Shown piece by piece: positions 1 through 13,600 of a stretch of DNA of 64,000 bases. Below the pieces are notes generated by a model, which was not told where the DNA came from, did no database searches, and saw nothing but the letters and a program-made list of their open reading frames with translations. The stretch comes from a virus. The translations under genes and the position numbers were made by a program. Each line of letters starts with the position of its first letter. Position 1 is the first letter of the stretch. The DNA lies in the IMG/VR virus record IMGVR_UViG_3300034071_001414, positions 34,518 through 98,517 of that record; one strand, written 5' to 3'.

Positions 1-1611
1 CCAAAACTATCTTCTCTTACATTAAAAAAAGGACCTATTGCAACATCATTTGGATCTTTTGGTAATCAATCATTTATTTTTTCAATATTAGATGATATTA
101 CAGTCCCAGTTTTTAACGGAATTGCTTCATTTGACAACATAATAGTTTACGAAGGAATTCTTTTATCAAATAATTTTACGTATTCTTCAAGGAATCCGAA
201 TCAAAGATTTATTTTACCAAATTCTGGTGTAGACACAGATTTGATATCAGTAAATGTTAAGAATAATGAACAATCATCAATAGTTCAAAAATATACGTCT
301 CAAGATAGTCTTTTCGATATTGATAAAGAGTCTAGAGTTTATTTTTTACAAGAAATAGAAGATGAGAGATATGAAATTATTTTTGGTGATGGAGTGTTTG
401 GAAAAAAACTTGATGAGGGAAATTACATAACTATCAATTATATTACTTCAAACGGTGATAGTGCAAATGGAGTTTCTCAGTTCACTTTTTCTGGGAGATT
501 AACATATACAAGAAATTCTATAGAATATACTGTATCGACAGGAATTTCTCTAGTAACCACCATTTTATCATCTTCTGGTGGCGAAAATATAGAATCAGTA
601 GAATCAATAAAAAAATATGCACCTAGAATATATTCCTCTCAGAATAGAGCTGTCACGGTAAATGATTTTGAAACTCTAATACCTTCCAAAATTTACAAAG
701 AAACAGAATCCATATCAGTTTTTGGTGGAGAAGATTTAGTACCACCACAATATGGAAAGGTTTTTATAAGCATTAAACCAAGATTTGGAGATTTTATTCC
801 AAATTTAATAAAAGAGGATATTAAGTTAAAATTAAAAAAATATGCAATATCTGGTATAGTTCCAGAAATACTCGATCTTAAGTATCTTTATCTTGAGGTA
901 AACTCTAAAGTATACTATAACACAAACTTATCACCATCCTCAGAATATGTGTCAAGCATTGTTCAACAAAATGCATTGAAATATTCAGAGTCTACTGAGT
1001 TAAATCAATATGGAGCAAGATTTAAATATAGTAAATTTTTGAAAATAATAGATGATAGTCATGAATCAGTCACCTCAAATATAACAACACTTCAAATGAG
1101 AAGAGATTTGAGAGTAACTTTAAATACTTATGCAGAATATCAAATTGGATTTGGAAATGAATTTCATATAAAAAATACAAATGGTTATAACATTAAAACA
1201 TCTGGATTTAGAATTGATGGATCAACTCAGACAGTTTACATAGGAGATGTTCCTAATGCAGACGGAATAACGGGTTCTTTATTTTTGTTCACCCTAGATT
1301 CAATAAATTCAACTTCTCCAACAATTTTAAGAAGAAATATTGGAAATATTGATTATATAAAAGGTGTACTTACAATAAATCCGATTAATATTTTATCTGG
1401 AAAGGTAAAAGATGGTCAAACTATCATTGAAATATCTGCTATCCCAAAATCAAATGATGTTGTCGGAAAACAAGATCTTTATTTGCAACTAGATATTAAT
1501 AACAGTATTTTTGATATGGTTATTGATAACATTTCAACTGGATTAGACCCTTCAGCATCAAATTATATTGTATCATCAAGTTATAACAACGGAAATTTAG
1601 TAAGATCATAA
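1..1611 (+). CDS. gp6: Baseplate wedge subunit gp6, 5' end missing
   Basis: The frame is open from the first base, so the gene begins upstream of the window; 536 C-terminal codons are present. gp6 is the T4-type baseplate wedge protein that dimerises to link adjacent wedges and belongs to the baseplate J-like family. Support comes from the segment around nt 590-760, where KYAPRIYSSQNRAVTVNDFE and the following residues match the J-like core in which a conserved block precedes an inter-wedge dimer region, and from its position directly before the other wedge genes. A TTG at 241 inside the frame is not needed as a start. The next gene begins 4 bp after its stop. Identification rests on recalled family features, not on an alignment. 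Confidence 0.85.
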   Translation, partial: PKLSSLTLKKGPIATSFGSFGNQSFIFSILDDITVPVFNGIASFDNIIVYEGILLSNNFTYSSRNPNQRFILPNSGVDTDLISVNVKNNEQSSIVQKYTSQDSLFDIDKESRVYFLQEIEDERYEIIFGDGVFGKKLDEGNYITINYITSNGDSANGVSQFTFSGRLTYTRNSIEYTVSTGISLVTTILSSSGGENIESVESIKKYAPRIYSSQNRAVTVNDFETLIPSKIYKETESISVFGGEDLVPPQYGKVFISIKPRFGDFIPNLIKEDIKLKLKKYAISGIVPEILDLKYLYLEVNSKVYYNTNLSPSSEYVSSIVQQNALKYSESTELNQYGARFKYSKFLKIIDDSHESVTSNITTLQMRRDLRVTLNTYAEYQIGFGNEFHIKNTNGYNIKTSGFRIDGSTQTVYIGDVPNADGITGSLFLFTLDSINSTSPTILRRNIGNIDYIKGVLTINPINILSGKVKDGQTIIEISAIPKSNDVVGKQDLYLQLDINNSIFDMVIDNISTGLDPSASNYIVSSSYNNGNLVRS

Positions 1612-1615
1612 TAAA

Positions 1616-4600
1616 ATGACAGAAAAAAGAATTCAAATTAAAGACATTGTAAATAACCAACTTCCACAATATGTGAAGGAAGATTATCCTCTTGTTGCTG
1701 AATTTCTTAAACAGTACTATTTGTCTCAGGAATTTCCAGGTGGTCCTGCTGATTTAATACAAAATATTGATAGGTATGTAAAAGTAGATAGCACAACAGA
1801 ACTGGTAGATTTTGTTCTTTTACAATCTGATATTTCTAGTATAGATGAAAACATATCAGTAGATTTTTTAAATTTTGAGCAAAATCAAATTGATTTTCCA
1901 GATAATTACGGTTTAATATCAATAGATGATGAATTAATTTTATATGAAAATAAAACTACATTTGGATTTGAAAATTGTCACAGAGGATTTAGTGGCATAA
2001 TATCTCACAAAAATATAAACGTTGGAATAGCTTCTACTTATATTCTTCGTCCTTCCGATGAATTAATTTTTAAAAAATCAGACTCTTCTTCACATAAATC
2101 TGGTACAAAAATTTATAATTTAAGTTCTTTATTTTTAAAAGAATTTTTACTTAAATTAAAATATCAATTAACACCAGGATTTGAGGGTAGAAGTTTTGTC
2201 GAAAAAGCGAACGAAGCAACTATCATTAAACAAATAAAAGATTTTTATAAAAGTAAAGGTACAGATCAATCGTTTGAAATTTTATTTAGATCTTTATATG
2301 GCGAAGACGTAGAAGTATTACGCCCAAAAAATTTCCTTTTTAGACCATCAGACGCTCAGTATAAAATAACAAATGATTTTATTGTAGAAAAAATATCTGG
2401 TCCAATAGAAAAAATTAGAAATCTGACATTATTTCAGAATGAATATTTAAATATTACAAAAGCTTATGGTACAATAACTGAACCTCTTGAAGAGATAGTT
2501 ACAAGCGATGGTAAAATATTTTATAAGTTAAAAATTGATGGTGGATATAATAGGGATATTATATCTGATGGTGCCATTTATGGAGGTTTTTCCGTACATC
2601 CAAAAACTAGAGTTATTGGAGATTATAATACGCAATCTACTACAATAGATGTTGATTCCACTGTAGGGTTCCCAAATAAAGGTGAATTTTTAGTAAATTA
2701 TGAGGATGGTACACAGGGCGTAGTTTCATACAATTCCAAAAGTTTAACCCAGTTTATTGAATGCTCTGGCATTACAAAAAATATTTTAGATAATTCTATA
2801 ATTGGGGTTAACACTTACGCATATGCTAATACAGAAGATGGTGAAGAAATTAGAGTAAGAATTGTTTCTACTTTAAATGATTTGGATATTCCGGATGATA
2901 ATATTTTGTTTACTGAAGGTGATACTATAAAAATAAAAACACTTGGTTTTGAAGATGGTGATACAAGATTAAACGAGTGGTTATTTAACTTACCTATTGT
3001 TTATGATGTAGAGTCTTATGGTATAGTTGACAATTTTGATAATACTTATTCATTATCTTTAAAAGATACCCACAATTTAAAAGTTGGTGATGTATTGCAA
3101 ATTATTGATAATTTGGGTAATAGGAAGCAATCTACTATAATTGACGTAATTTCAAATAAAACAATTATTATTTCTGGACAGGGATTTTTGCCCGAAAGTT
3201 TATACAAAGTAAAGAGAAATATTTTAAAAGGAAATTCATCAAAATATTCATATATTGGAGAAATTTCAACAGATATTCAAAATGTTTATACAAACAAAAA
3301 TAATGATATATTAATATCTTCCCCATCTATTCCATATTATCCAAATGCCCAATTAAATTTAAATAATAGAACTATTTCTTTTTCTGGATCTTACAGTGCA
3401 GGATCTACAATATTTAAATTAACATCTACCATCGATCACGGATTTTATACGGGAGATTGCGTTTATTATACACCAGAAAAGGAAACAATTCAATCTAGAG
3501 ACATTGATGGAAATATAAACAATCTTGAAATAATATCAACTTCTTTATTTGATGAAGGAATTTATTTCATTAAAAGAATTGATAAAAACAATGTTAAATT
3601 ATCAAAAAGTAAATCTGATATTCTATATGAAAAGTATGTATCTCCGGAAGATGACGTTGTAATTAATAATAATAAGATAGAACCTATAGAATTTAGAGGT
3701 AAAGCGATAAAATCGCAAAAATTACTAAGAGAAATTTCTACACCAATTATATCAGAAAAATTAGAAAAAACATCTCCTGGATTTACTGGTATTTTAATCA
3801 ATGGCACAGAAATTTTAAATTATAAATCAAAGGACAAAATTATCTTTGGTCCTTTAGAACAAATTGATGTAGTTTCGGGTGGATCTGATTATGATGTAAT
3901 AAATCCACCTAGAGTAATAATTTCAGATTCGGTAGGGAGTGGAGCCACTGGACATTGTTCAGTTTCTGGTTCTTTAAAAGAAATTCGCATACTAGATCCT
4001 GGTTTTGACTATTTGGAAGATCCAATTGTACAAATTACCGGAGGTAATGGAATTGGTGCTATAGCCAAATGTAACACTAAATTGATTACACACAAATCCA
4101 CATTTAATTCAGAAAAAGGTTCTGGATTGGTTGGGATTGGCAGCACTATCTCTACTATTGGATTCTCTACTTATCATAAATTTAGAAATGGAGAAGAGGT
4201 AATATATAAAACCAACTCTCATATCTCAGTTGGTGGATTGTCTACAGATTCAAAGTATTACGTTTCTACAGTTTCTGCAACAAAAATAAAATTACACAAA
4301 ACACTAGGTGATTCTATTTCAGGAATAAACACAGTAACATTAACTGATTATGGAGTAGGAAATCACGATTTTGAATCTGTAAATCTGAAAAGAATCCTAT
4401 CATCTATAAATGTAGAAAATTCCGGAAGTGGATATCAAAATAAAAAAAGAACGGTTTCATATTCAGGTATTAATATTGCTTCAGATATAATAACAATAGA
4501 AAATCATGGTTTTCTTTCTAAAGAAATTGTAAAATATAGCACAATAGGGACTGTTATTGGTGGATTGGTAGAAGATAAAAATTATTATGTATTAAAAATA

Positions 4601-7600
4601 GATGATAATCAATTTAAACTCTGCGAAATTGGAACTGGTATCTATACCCAAGATTATTTTTATAATACAGGACAGTTTATAAATTTAACATCAAGAAATT
4701 CTGACATTCATGCATTCAATTATCCAGATATTGAAGTTGAAATAATTGGAACTGTTGGATTATCGTCATATTACAAAGCAAAAATTGATCCTATTTTTAG
4801 AGGAGAAATAACTTCATTTCATTTAGAATCAAAAGGTTCTTCGTATGGTGTTGAAGAAGTATTTAATATAGAAAGACAACCTTCACTCAGCATTTTATCT
4901 GGATCTGGGTCAGAATTTGATGTAATAGTTTCAAATGGACGTATACAAAAAGTTCTCATAAATTCTGTTGGTGAAAATTATACATGCTCTCCAGATTTAA
5001 TCGTAGTCGGAGATGGAAATGGTGCAGTATTAACTCCAGTAGTTTTAAATAATCAAATTGTTGACGTTAAAGTTATTGAACCAGGTGCCGGATATTCTTC
5101 TAATAATACGCAAATAATTGTTTCTCATCCAGGAAGTGGAGTTAAATTTACTTCCAAAATTAAAACTTGGACCGTAAATTTATTTGCAAAATATTTAAAT
5201 ATATTTGCAGAAGATGATGGATGTTTAAGTCCAGGACTAAATGAACAGTATGAAATTCAATATTGCCATATATACGCACCAAGAAAATTAAGACAAATCT
5301 TATATTCTAGAGATCAATCAGGAAAAATTTTATTTTCAAATCCAGATTTAAAATTTTCTAGAAACAAAGAAATAAAATCAACGGATCATTCTCCAATAAT
5401 TGGATGGTCTTACGATGGACATCCAATTTATGGACCATATGGATATTCCAAAAAATCTGGTGGAGGTGTTTCTCAAATAAAAAGTGGATATAATTTAATT
5501 ATTGAACAAAATAGACCATCTACAAATTATTTTCCACTTGGATTTTTTGTTGAAGATTACAAATATCAAAAATCAAACGACGAATCTATATTAGATGAAA
5601 ATAATGGAAGATTTTGTATAACTCCAGAATTTCCAAATGGAACTTATGCATATTTTGCAACATTTAATGAATCTTCAGTAGATTCTTCAGGACCATTTAA
5701 AGGATACTATAGACCAAAATTCCCATACTTAATAGGAAATTTTTTCAATTCAAAACCAAATGATTTTAATTTTAAGAAAAAATCTAATCAAGATGACATA
5801 GATCTTAATGAAACTGATTGGATTAGAAATACTTATGCTTATAATATAACAAAAACTAATTCTAGATATGAATATATAACTTTACCAAATAATTTAAATC
5901 AATCTATAGATGTTAGTGGAGTTTCTCCAGGTTCAATTGATAATATTGGAATATCTACTGGAGGAAATGATTATAAAGTAAATGATAAATTGATATTTAA
6001 TAATGTAGATTTTGAGGGCAATTCTAGAACTTTAGGAAGTTCTGCATCAGCAGTTGTTTCTGAATTGGTTGGAAAATCAATTTCTACAGTGAGCACCGCA
6101 AGTACTTATTTTTATGATGTTTCAATATATCCATCAAGTAATAAAGGAGAATATGTTTTATATAACAGTTCCCCACATAATATTACTGCTTATGATTTGA
6201 TTAAAATATCCGGATTAAATACAACTTCAAATATAATTAATGGAAATTATGTAGCTGGAGTTACAACAACCAGATTAGTTTTAGTTGGTTTGGGATCTAC
6301 AGCGGTAGGAATTCCATCTGCAAATATAACCGGAATAGTTACTTACATATCGGTTAGAGGAAATTTAGATTTTCCAAATATAAGAGAAAATGATATTTTT
6401 CAGATTGATAGCGAAAAAATAAAAATTCTAAACGTTGATAAAAAATCTTCAAGATTAAGAATTTTAAGGCAAATTGAGGGAACACTTGGATTGTCCCATA
6501 GTGTTACAACATTTTTATATGAAGACCCTAGAAAGTTATTTGTAAATATTTCTAAAGAAAATGATATAACAAATTACAGTTCATATTTAGAAAATAAGCA
6601 AATTTATTTCAATCCAAAAGAATCATTGGGAATAGGAACTAATATTAATGTTGGAATAGGGACAACAATTTATTTTTCTAATCCGGGGGCGGGGGAGACA
6701 CAGGTATTCATACCTCTTAGAACAATTTATTTACCAGATCATGGACTAAGCACCGGAGATTTATTGACTTATGAAGTTAACAATGGAAGCCCTATTGTCA
6801 TTTCTTCCACTGGAATAGGAACTACAACTTTATCAAATAATTCATCGGTATATGTTGCAAAAATAAACGAGAATTTGATAGGCATTTCCACAATACAAGT
6901 TGGTTTAGGAAGTACTGGATTTTTCTCTGGTATAACACCATCCACACAAAATATTGGATTGCTATTTTTTGCAGGAATAGGCACAGGAACCTATCATAGT
7001 TTCAAAACAAATTATCCAGAAGTTAAAGGTGATTTATCAAAACATGTTGTCACAGTTTCTACCGCACAAACTCATGGATTGATAACTGATGATATTGTTA
7101 ATGTAATGGTAAGTGTATCATCTACAACTATTGTCATAAAATATAATGATTCTAATAGAAGGATTATAGTAAATCCTAGAGATTTTATCGGGGCAAATAT
7201 AAGTACATCAAACAGTACGATTACTATTCCAAATCATGGGTATGTCAATGGTCAAAAAGTGATTTATACTTCAGATTCTCCTTCTGGAGGATTAGTCAAT
7301 AATCAAATCTATTATGTTGTTCCAATCAATAAAGATATTATTAAACTTTCAAATTCTTATTATGATTCTACTATAGAAAGACCCAATACTATTGATATTA
7401 CAAGTGCGTCAAACGGAATTATATCACCAATAAATCCACCAATAGATCTTTATAGAAACTCAACAGTAACATTTGATTTATCTGATTCATCTCTTTCATA
7501 TGTTAACGCTTTTAAAACATATCCATCCTTTAAATTTGAATTATATGTAGATGAACAATTTAGAAAAGTTTTTGATTCTGATCAAAGAGATAATAGTTTT

Positions 7601-10600
7601 AATGTGCAAAGAGTAGGAGTAGTTGGAACTCCTGGTGCTATTTTGACTTTAAAAATTAATGAATTTATACCAAATACTTTGTATTACGATTTAATTCCAT
7701 TAGATTCTAATGGTCTTTTCTTACCTGAAGTGCAGAAAGAAATTATAAAAGATAATATTGTAAATTCTTATAATCAACTTAGGATAAAAAATAGCATTTA
7801 TAATGGCACTTATAAAATAAGAGTTTCCAATCCAAACTCTTTCGAATATTTTCTTCCAACAATTCCAGAAGTCCAATCATATACATCTGAAATTTCTACC
7901 ACATCTACCTTATCATCATATTTGAAATATACTACAAAATCTTTAACTGCATCTGGTGCAATTTCTAACATAAGAGTAACAAATAAAGGTACTAATTATT
8001 ATTCTTTACCAGGAATAACTTCGGTAAGTTCTTTAAATGGTAGGGGGTGTATATTAAATGCAGAAAGTAATACAATAGGAAAAATTAAAAAAATAAAAAT
8101 AGTAGATGGTGGTTTTGATTTTACGTCAGATAAAACTTTAAGACCATATGCAGAATTTCCAAAAAATATAAAAATTGATAATTTATATTCCATTGATAAC
8201 ATTGGAATATCTTCTCAAGGAAGAGGATATACAACCACACCAAAACTTGTAGTTTTGGATGGGAAAACTAAAAAAGCAATACCATCCGATTTGAGTTATA
8301 AACTTGGAGATAGTAAAGTAACAATCAAAACCAATGCCAAAGGTTTAACTGACTCTATTCCAACGATAATTCCCACACAAAATTCAAATGGTATAGGAAT
8401 AACAGATATAACATATAATCCAACTACTAAAGAAGTAAAAGTTTATCTACCATTTTCTTTCAGTGATATTGGAAACTTTGACGCTAATACATACCCAATT
8501 AGAGTCAATGATAGAGTTTTAATTGAAAATATCAGCGTGGGTGTAAATTCTACATATAAAGGATTTAATTCTTCAAACTACGGGTATTCTTTATTCGCAA
8601 TAACAAATGTAGACTTGAACATAGGTGGTGTTAGTGCTGTAACTTATAGTTTAGATGGATACCTCTTAGATTCCGAATTGCCAGGTACATATGACCCAGT
8701 TAATTCTTCAGGAAGAGTAGTTCCAGAAAGAAATTTCCCCACGTTTGAAACAACAATTAAACAGGATGGATATAAAAAGGGAGAAACTGTAATATCTAAT
8801 GGCTCTTTTGGAGTTGTCGAAAATTGGGATGCTATTACCAAATATTTAAAAATATCATCAAAAAGTGACTTTGAAATTGGTAACATTGTAGAGGGATTAT
8901 CTTCAAAAACAGTAGGAACTGCATCATCAATAATTGATTTAAATTCTTATGCAAAAACTGATTTTTCGATCAAAGTACTAGGTGGGTGGGAGTCTAATGC
9001 CGGATTTTTAAATGACAATGCACAAAGAATTCAAGATAGTTTATACTATCAAAATTTTTCATATTCATTGAAATCAAGAGTTGACTATGATACTTGGAAT
9101 GATGCTGTCAGTGCTTTAAATCACACTGTTGGATTTAAAAAATACTCAGATTTCCAAATGGAGTCCAAATTAGACAATGACTTCAGTAATTTGTTTGTAG
9201 GTCTTTCTACAGATACAACTGCCACTAATGTTAAAGTAGAAATGACCAGTTATGGTGATTTAAATTGCGTTTCTGATTTTGATTTGGGAAAAGAAAATTA
9301 TTTGAATTTGAATTCAAGAATTGTAAGTAATAAAATATATTTTGATAATATACCTCTTACCGATTATTATGAGGCAAGAGGAAATAGAGTTTTACTAATA
9401 GATGATATTAGCTCTAATTTTAATAGTGGAGAAAGACCAGAAAAATATTCAGATGTTTACAAGTTTAATATTAACACAAATAGATCTCTAAAGTTTCTTT
9501 CATATATCAGAGATAAAAAATTTACTGGACAAAGACAGGTAATGTTGACATCTATGATTCATAATGATTCATATGGTGTCGTAAACCAATATGGAAGAAT
9601 TGAAACTGCATATGATTTGGGTTCTTTTGATTTTGTAGTCGATCAACCATTTGGAATTATTCGTTTTTATCCAACAAGATATACTATTAATAATTATGAC
9701 GTTGCTTTATTATCATATAATTTAGACGATGCTTTTACTGGAGTCGGAACAACAACAATTGGTTCAATTGCTAAAGTAGATACAAAAAATATATCTTCAT
9801 CCGCTTCTACAATAAATGTTGTTAGTTTGGCAACTACATACACCTCAGCTAAAATTTTAGTACAGATATACAGAGATAGTTTAAATTATCAATTTAATGA
9901 ATTAAATGTAGTTCATAATGGAACAAATATTGATTTTATTGAATATGGTGAATTGTCAACAAAAACAAGGACTGTAGAGTCATCTGGATATGGAACATAT
10001 TATCCATATATTTCTGGTGGAAATCTAAAAATAGATTTTATACCAAATGTTTCTGTTGGAAATACTTTTTATATAAACACTGCCAATGTCGCTCTTGGTG
10101 ATACAAATTCATCCGGAATTGGAACTATTGAATTAGAATATGGTGAAATAAGAGCAAATAGCGTTTCTATACCTAGTTCGCCAACACCATCTGCATCAGC
10201 AATTTTAAGTTTTACGGGAGAGCATGATTGTGCATATTGTTTAGTTCAAGTTTCCGATATTACAAATAATCGTTGTGCTTTTTCAGAGGTTATTTTGATA
10301 GTTGACGATGTAACTTCAGAACCTCTAATAACAGAATATGGTAATGTTAATACTTTTGCTGGTCTGGGTACAATTGGTGCATCAGTAACTGGAATTGGAT
10401 CGACAACTCAACTAGTATTTACTCCATTACCAAATATTCAAGTCCAGGTAAAAGTATATGCCAATTTACTTGGACTTGAAGGTAATGATATAAAATCATA
10501 CCAATTAAGTAACCTAAATATTAATTCTCAGTACGGATCTTACAGTGGTACTGAAGTTGACCAAGTAAGAACATTCAATTTAACACACAAAGGATATCCA

Positions 10601-13600
10601 CTTTTCGAAAGATATTTTTCAGGATCCGATTCTTCCGTTGTAGATTTATCAAGAAACACTATAAAAATTCCATCTCATTTTTATTCAACAGGGGAAAAAA
10701 TAACATATGATTCTAACTTTGGAAATCCGATAGGAATAGCAACAACAACTATTACGGGAATAGGTTCTACAGATATACTCCCAAGCACGTTATATGTTGT
10801 AAGTTTGAACAACAACAAAATTAGAGTTGCGGCTTCTGCTTCCGAAGCATTGAGACCAATCCCCAACGTATTAAACCTAACTTCACTTGGCAGTGGAACA
10901 CAACATAAATTTTTAGCTCAAAATAAAAATTCTAGAGTGGTAATTGCTATTGATAATATTATTCAATCACCAATAGTAGCAACCGGATTAACTGCAGCAT
11001 TGACATCTTCGGTATTTTTAACTGACGAAAGTATTGTATTAGATAATTCAACCTCTTTCTATGGTGGAGATTTGATAAAAATTGATGATGAGGTCATGCG
11101 AATCACTTCTATTCAAAAAAACAATGTAGTTAATGTTAGAAGATCATGGATGGGAACGGATATTGCAAATCATTCTGGTGGTTCGTTAGTCAACACGGTG
11201 GTTGGTTCTTATAATATTGTTGACAATAATCTTAGTTTTGCGGAATCACCTTACGGCAATGTTCCACAGACATATTCGACAAGTCCTCCCGATGAACAAG
11301 ATTGGGTTGGAATATCTACAGGTTCTAGTTTTTCTGGTAGATGTTTTATGAGGTCTGGAATACAAGGTTCCTCAAATGATACTTATTCTAAAAACTACAT
11401 TTTTGATGACATATCAACAGGATTTAATGGAATAACTTCTACTTTTACACTAAAATCTTCACAATCAAATATTACAGGAATTTCTGAAGAGGGAGCCTTG
11501 ATATTGATTAATGATATAGTTCAAGCAAGAGGTTTATCTGGTGATTTGGAAAATGTGAGAAAAGGTATAAATTTCATTCTTTCAGAATCAAGTGGAATAA
11601 CATCCACTACTTTCATTGGTTCAGCAACCTCAGTTTCGTATGATATAAATTCATCTGGATTGCCTAAGGGTGGAATCATAGTTTCTGTTGGGTCTACTGA
11701 AGGTCTTGGATATCAACCTTTAATTTCTGCCGGTGGTACTGCTATTGTTTCTTTAGCAGGAACAATCCAATCAATTTCTATAGGAAATACTGGTTCTGGA
11801 TATAGAGCAAGTGCTTATTATGATATTCCTACAAATATTTCATCAGTGGTTGGAGTAGGTTCAACTTCAATTTTTATTGAAAATAAAAATAGCGTTTTTG
11901 GATTGCTAAATCTACTTAACACCGGTTCAAATTGTTCTATTGGAGTTGGCACATTTATTTTAACAACAAATATAGTATCTATCGGTTCATCTTTTGTGAG
12001 AATTGGTATCGCAAGTACGAGTTCTAAGCAAATCCCAGTTGGAACTCCTGTAAATATTAAGATTTCAAATCCACAAATTGGAATAGTAAATGTTGGCATT
12101 TCTAGCACTTCTGCAGAAAATTCTACAGAAACTCATATTGGATTTACCACAATTATAAAAGGAAAAATCTCAGAATCTGTTACAATAACAAAAGTTGCTT
12201 CTGGATACACTTCAACAAATCCACCACAAGTTATAATTGACGATCCTTTATCATACTCGGATATTCCTTTAGTATACAGTTCATCCTCTATTTCTGGAGT
12301 GGGAACAGCAGCTACTATTGATATAGTTGTTGGTCAAGGATCTAGTGTTATTGATTTTGAGATAAAAAATACAGGTTATAATTATAGAGCAGGTCAAACA
12401 CTAACTGTTCCTATCGGAGGACTAACTGGTATTCCAACAACATCTTTATTCAAAGAGTTTCAAATATCAATTCAAGAAGTTTTTAACGATAAATTTACAG
12501 GATGGGCTTTTGGTGAATTACAAATACTTGATGACATTTCAAATTTATTTGATGGCGAAAGAGTTGCATTTCCACTCAAATATTTTGGTGAATTTGTTTC
12601 AATTAGATCTGCAAGAGGATCTAATATCAATCCACAGGAATTATTGCTGGTCTTTATAAACGATGTTTTACAGGAACCAGGAAAAGGTTATACTTTTAGG
12701 GGTGGTAGTAACATTTTCTTCACAGAACCACCAAAACCACCAGTTTTAGAAATTCCTAATACTGGAGATTCTTGCAAAATACTATTCTATAAAGGTACTG
12801 CGTCAGTTGACGTTGTTTATAAGAACATAATAGAAACTGTTAAACCAGGAGATGGACTAACACTCGGATTCGATTCAACATTAAACCAATCATATGGTCT
12901 TCAAGAAGATGAAAGAATTGTTGATGCAATTTTATCCTCAGATTCAGTATCTACAAATCCATATTATGGACCAGGAAACACTAAAGATGAAACATTAACA
13001 AGACCAATTACTTGGTGCAGACAAACTGAAGATAAAATTATTGATGAGCAAGAAGTTTCAAAAGATAGAATGTTATATGAACCAGTTATTAATCCATCAT
13101 CATACCTTATAAAATCTGTTGGGATAGGTTCCACCGTAGTTTTCGTTGACAATTTAAAGCCAATCTTTAATCAGGTTAATGAAAATAAATCACAAATTCC
13201 AGCATTCCAAGATGAATTTTTGAGTTTCCAAAAACAAATTACATTTATTCCACAAGAAACAAAAAGAAATGCATTTGCTACTGCTATTGTTTCTGTAGCA
13301 GGTACAATAAATTCTATAGCAATTTCTACAGGAGGATTTGGATATCTCTCGGTTCCCGATGTAGTCATTCAAAACCCAATTGGATTTGGAACTACGTATA
13401 GAGCAGAAGCAACTGCTTCTATTTCGTCCGGAATTGTAACATCAATAACAATAACGGGTCCTGGAACAGAATATTCACAAGATAACCCCCCTATTGTTTT
13501 AATTTCTCCACCATCATTTGAATCTGAAACTAATACTGTTATTCAGTATGAAGGAGATTTTGGAATTATTTCTGGTATTTCAACAACTTCTGTTGGAATT

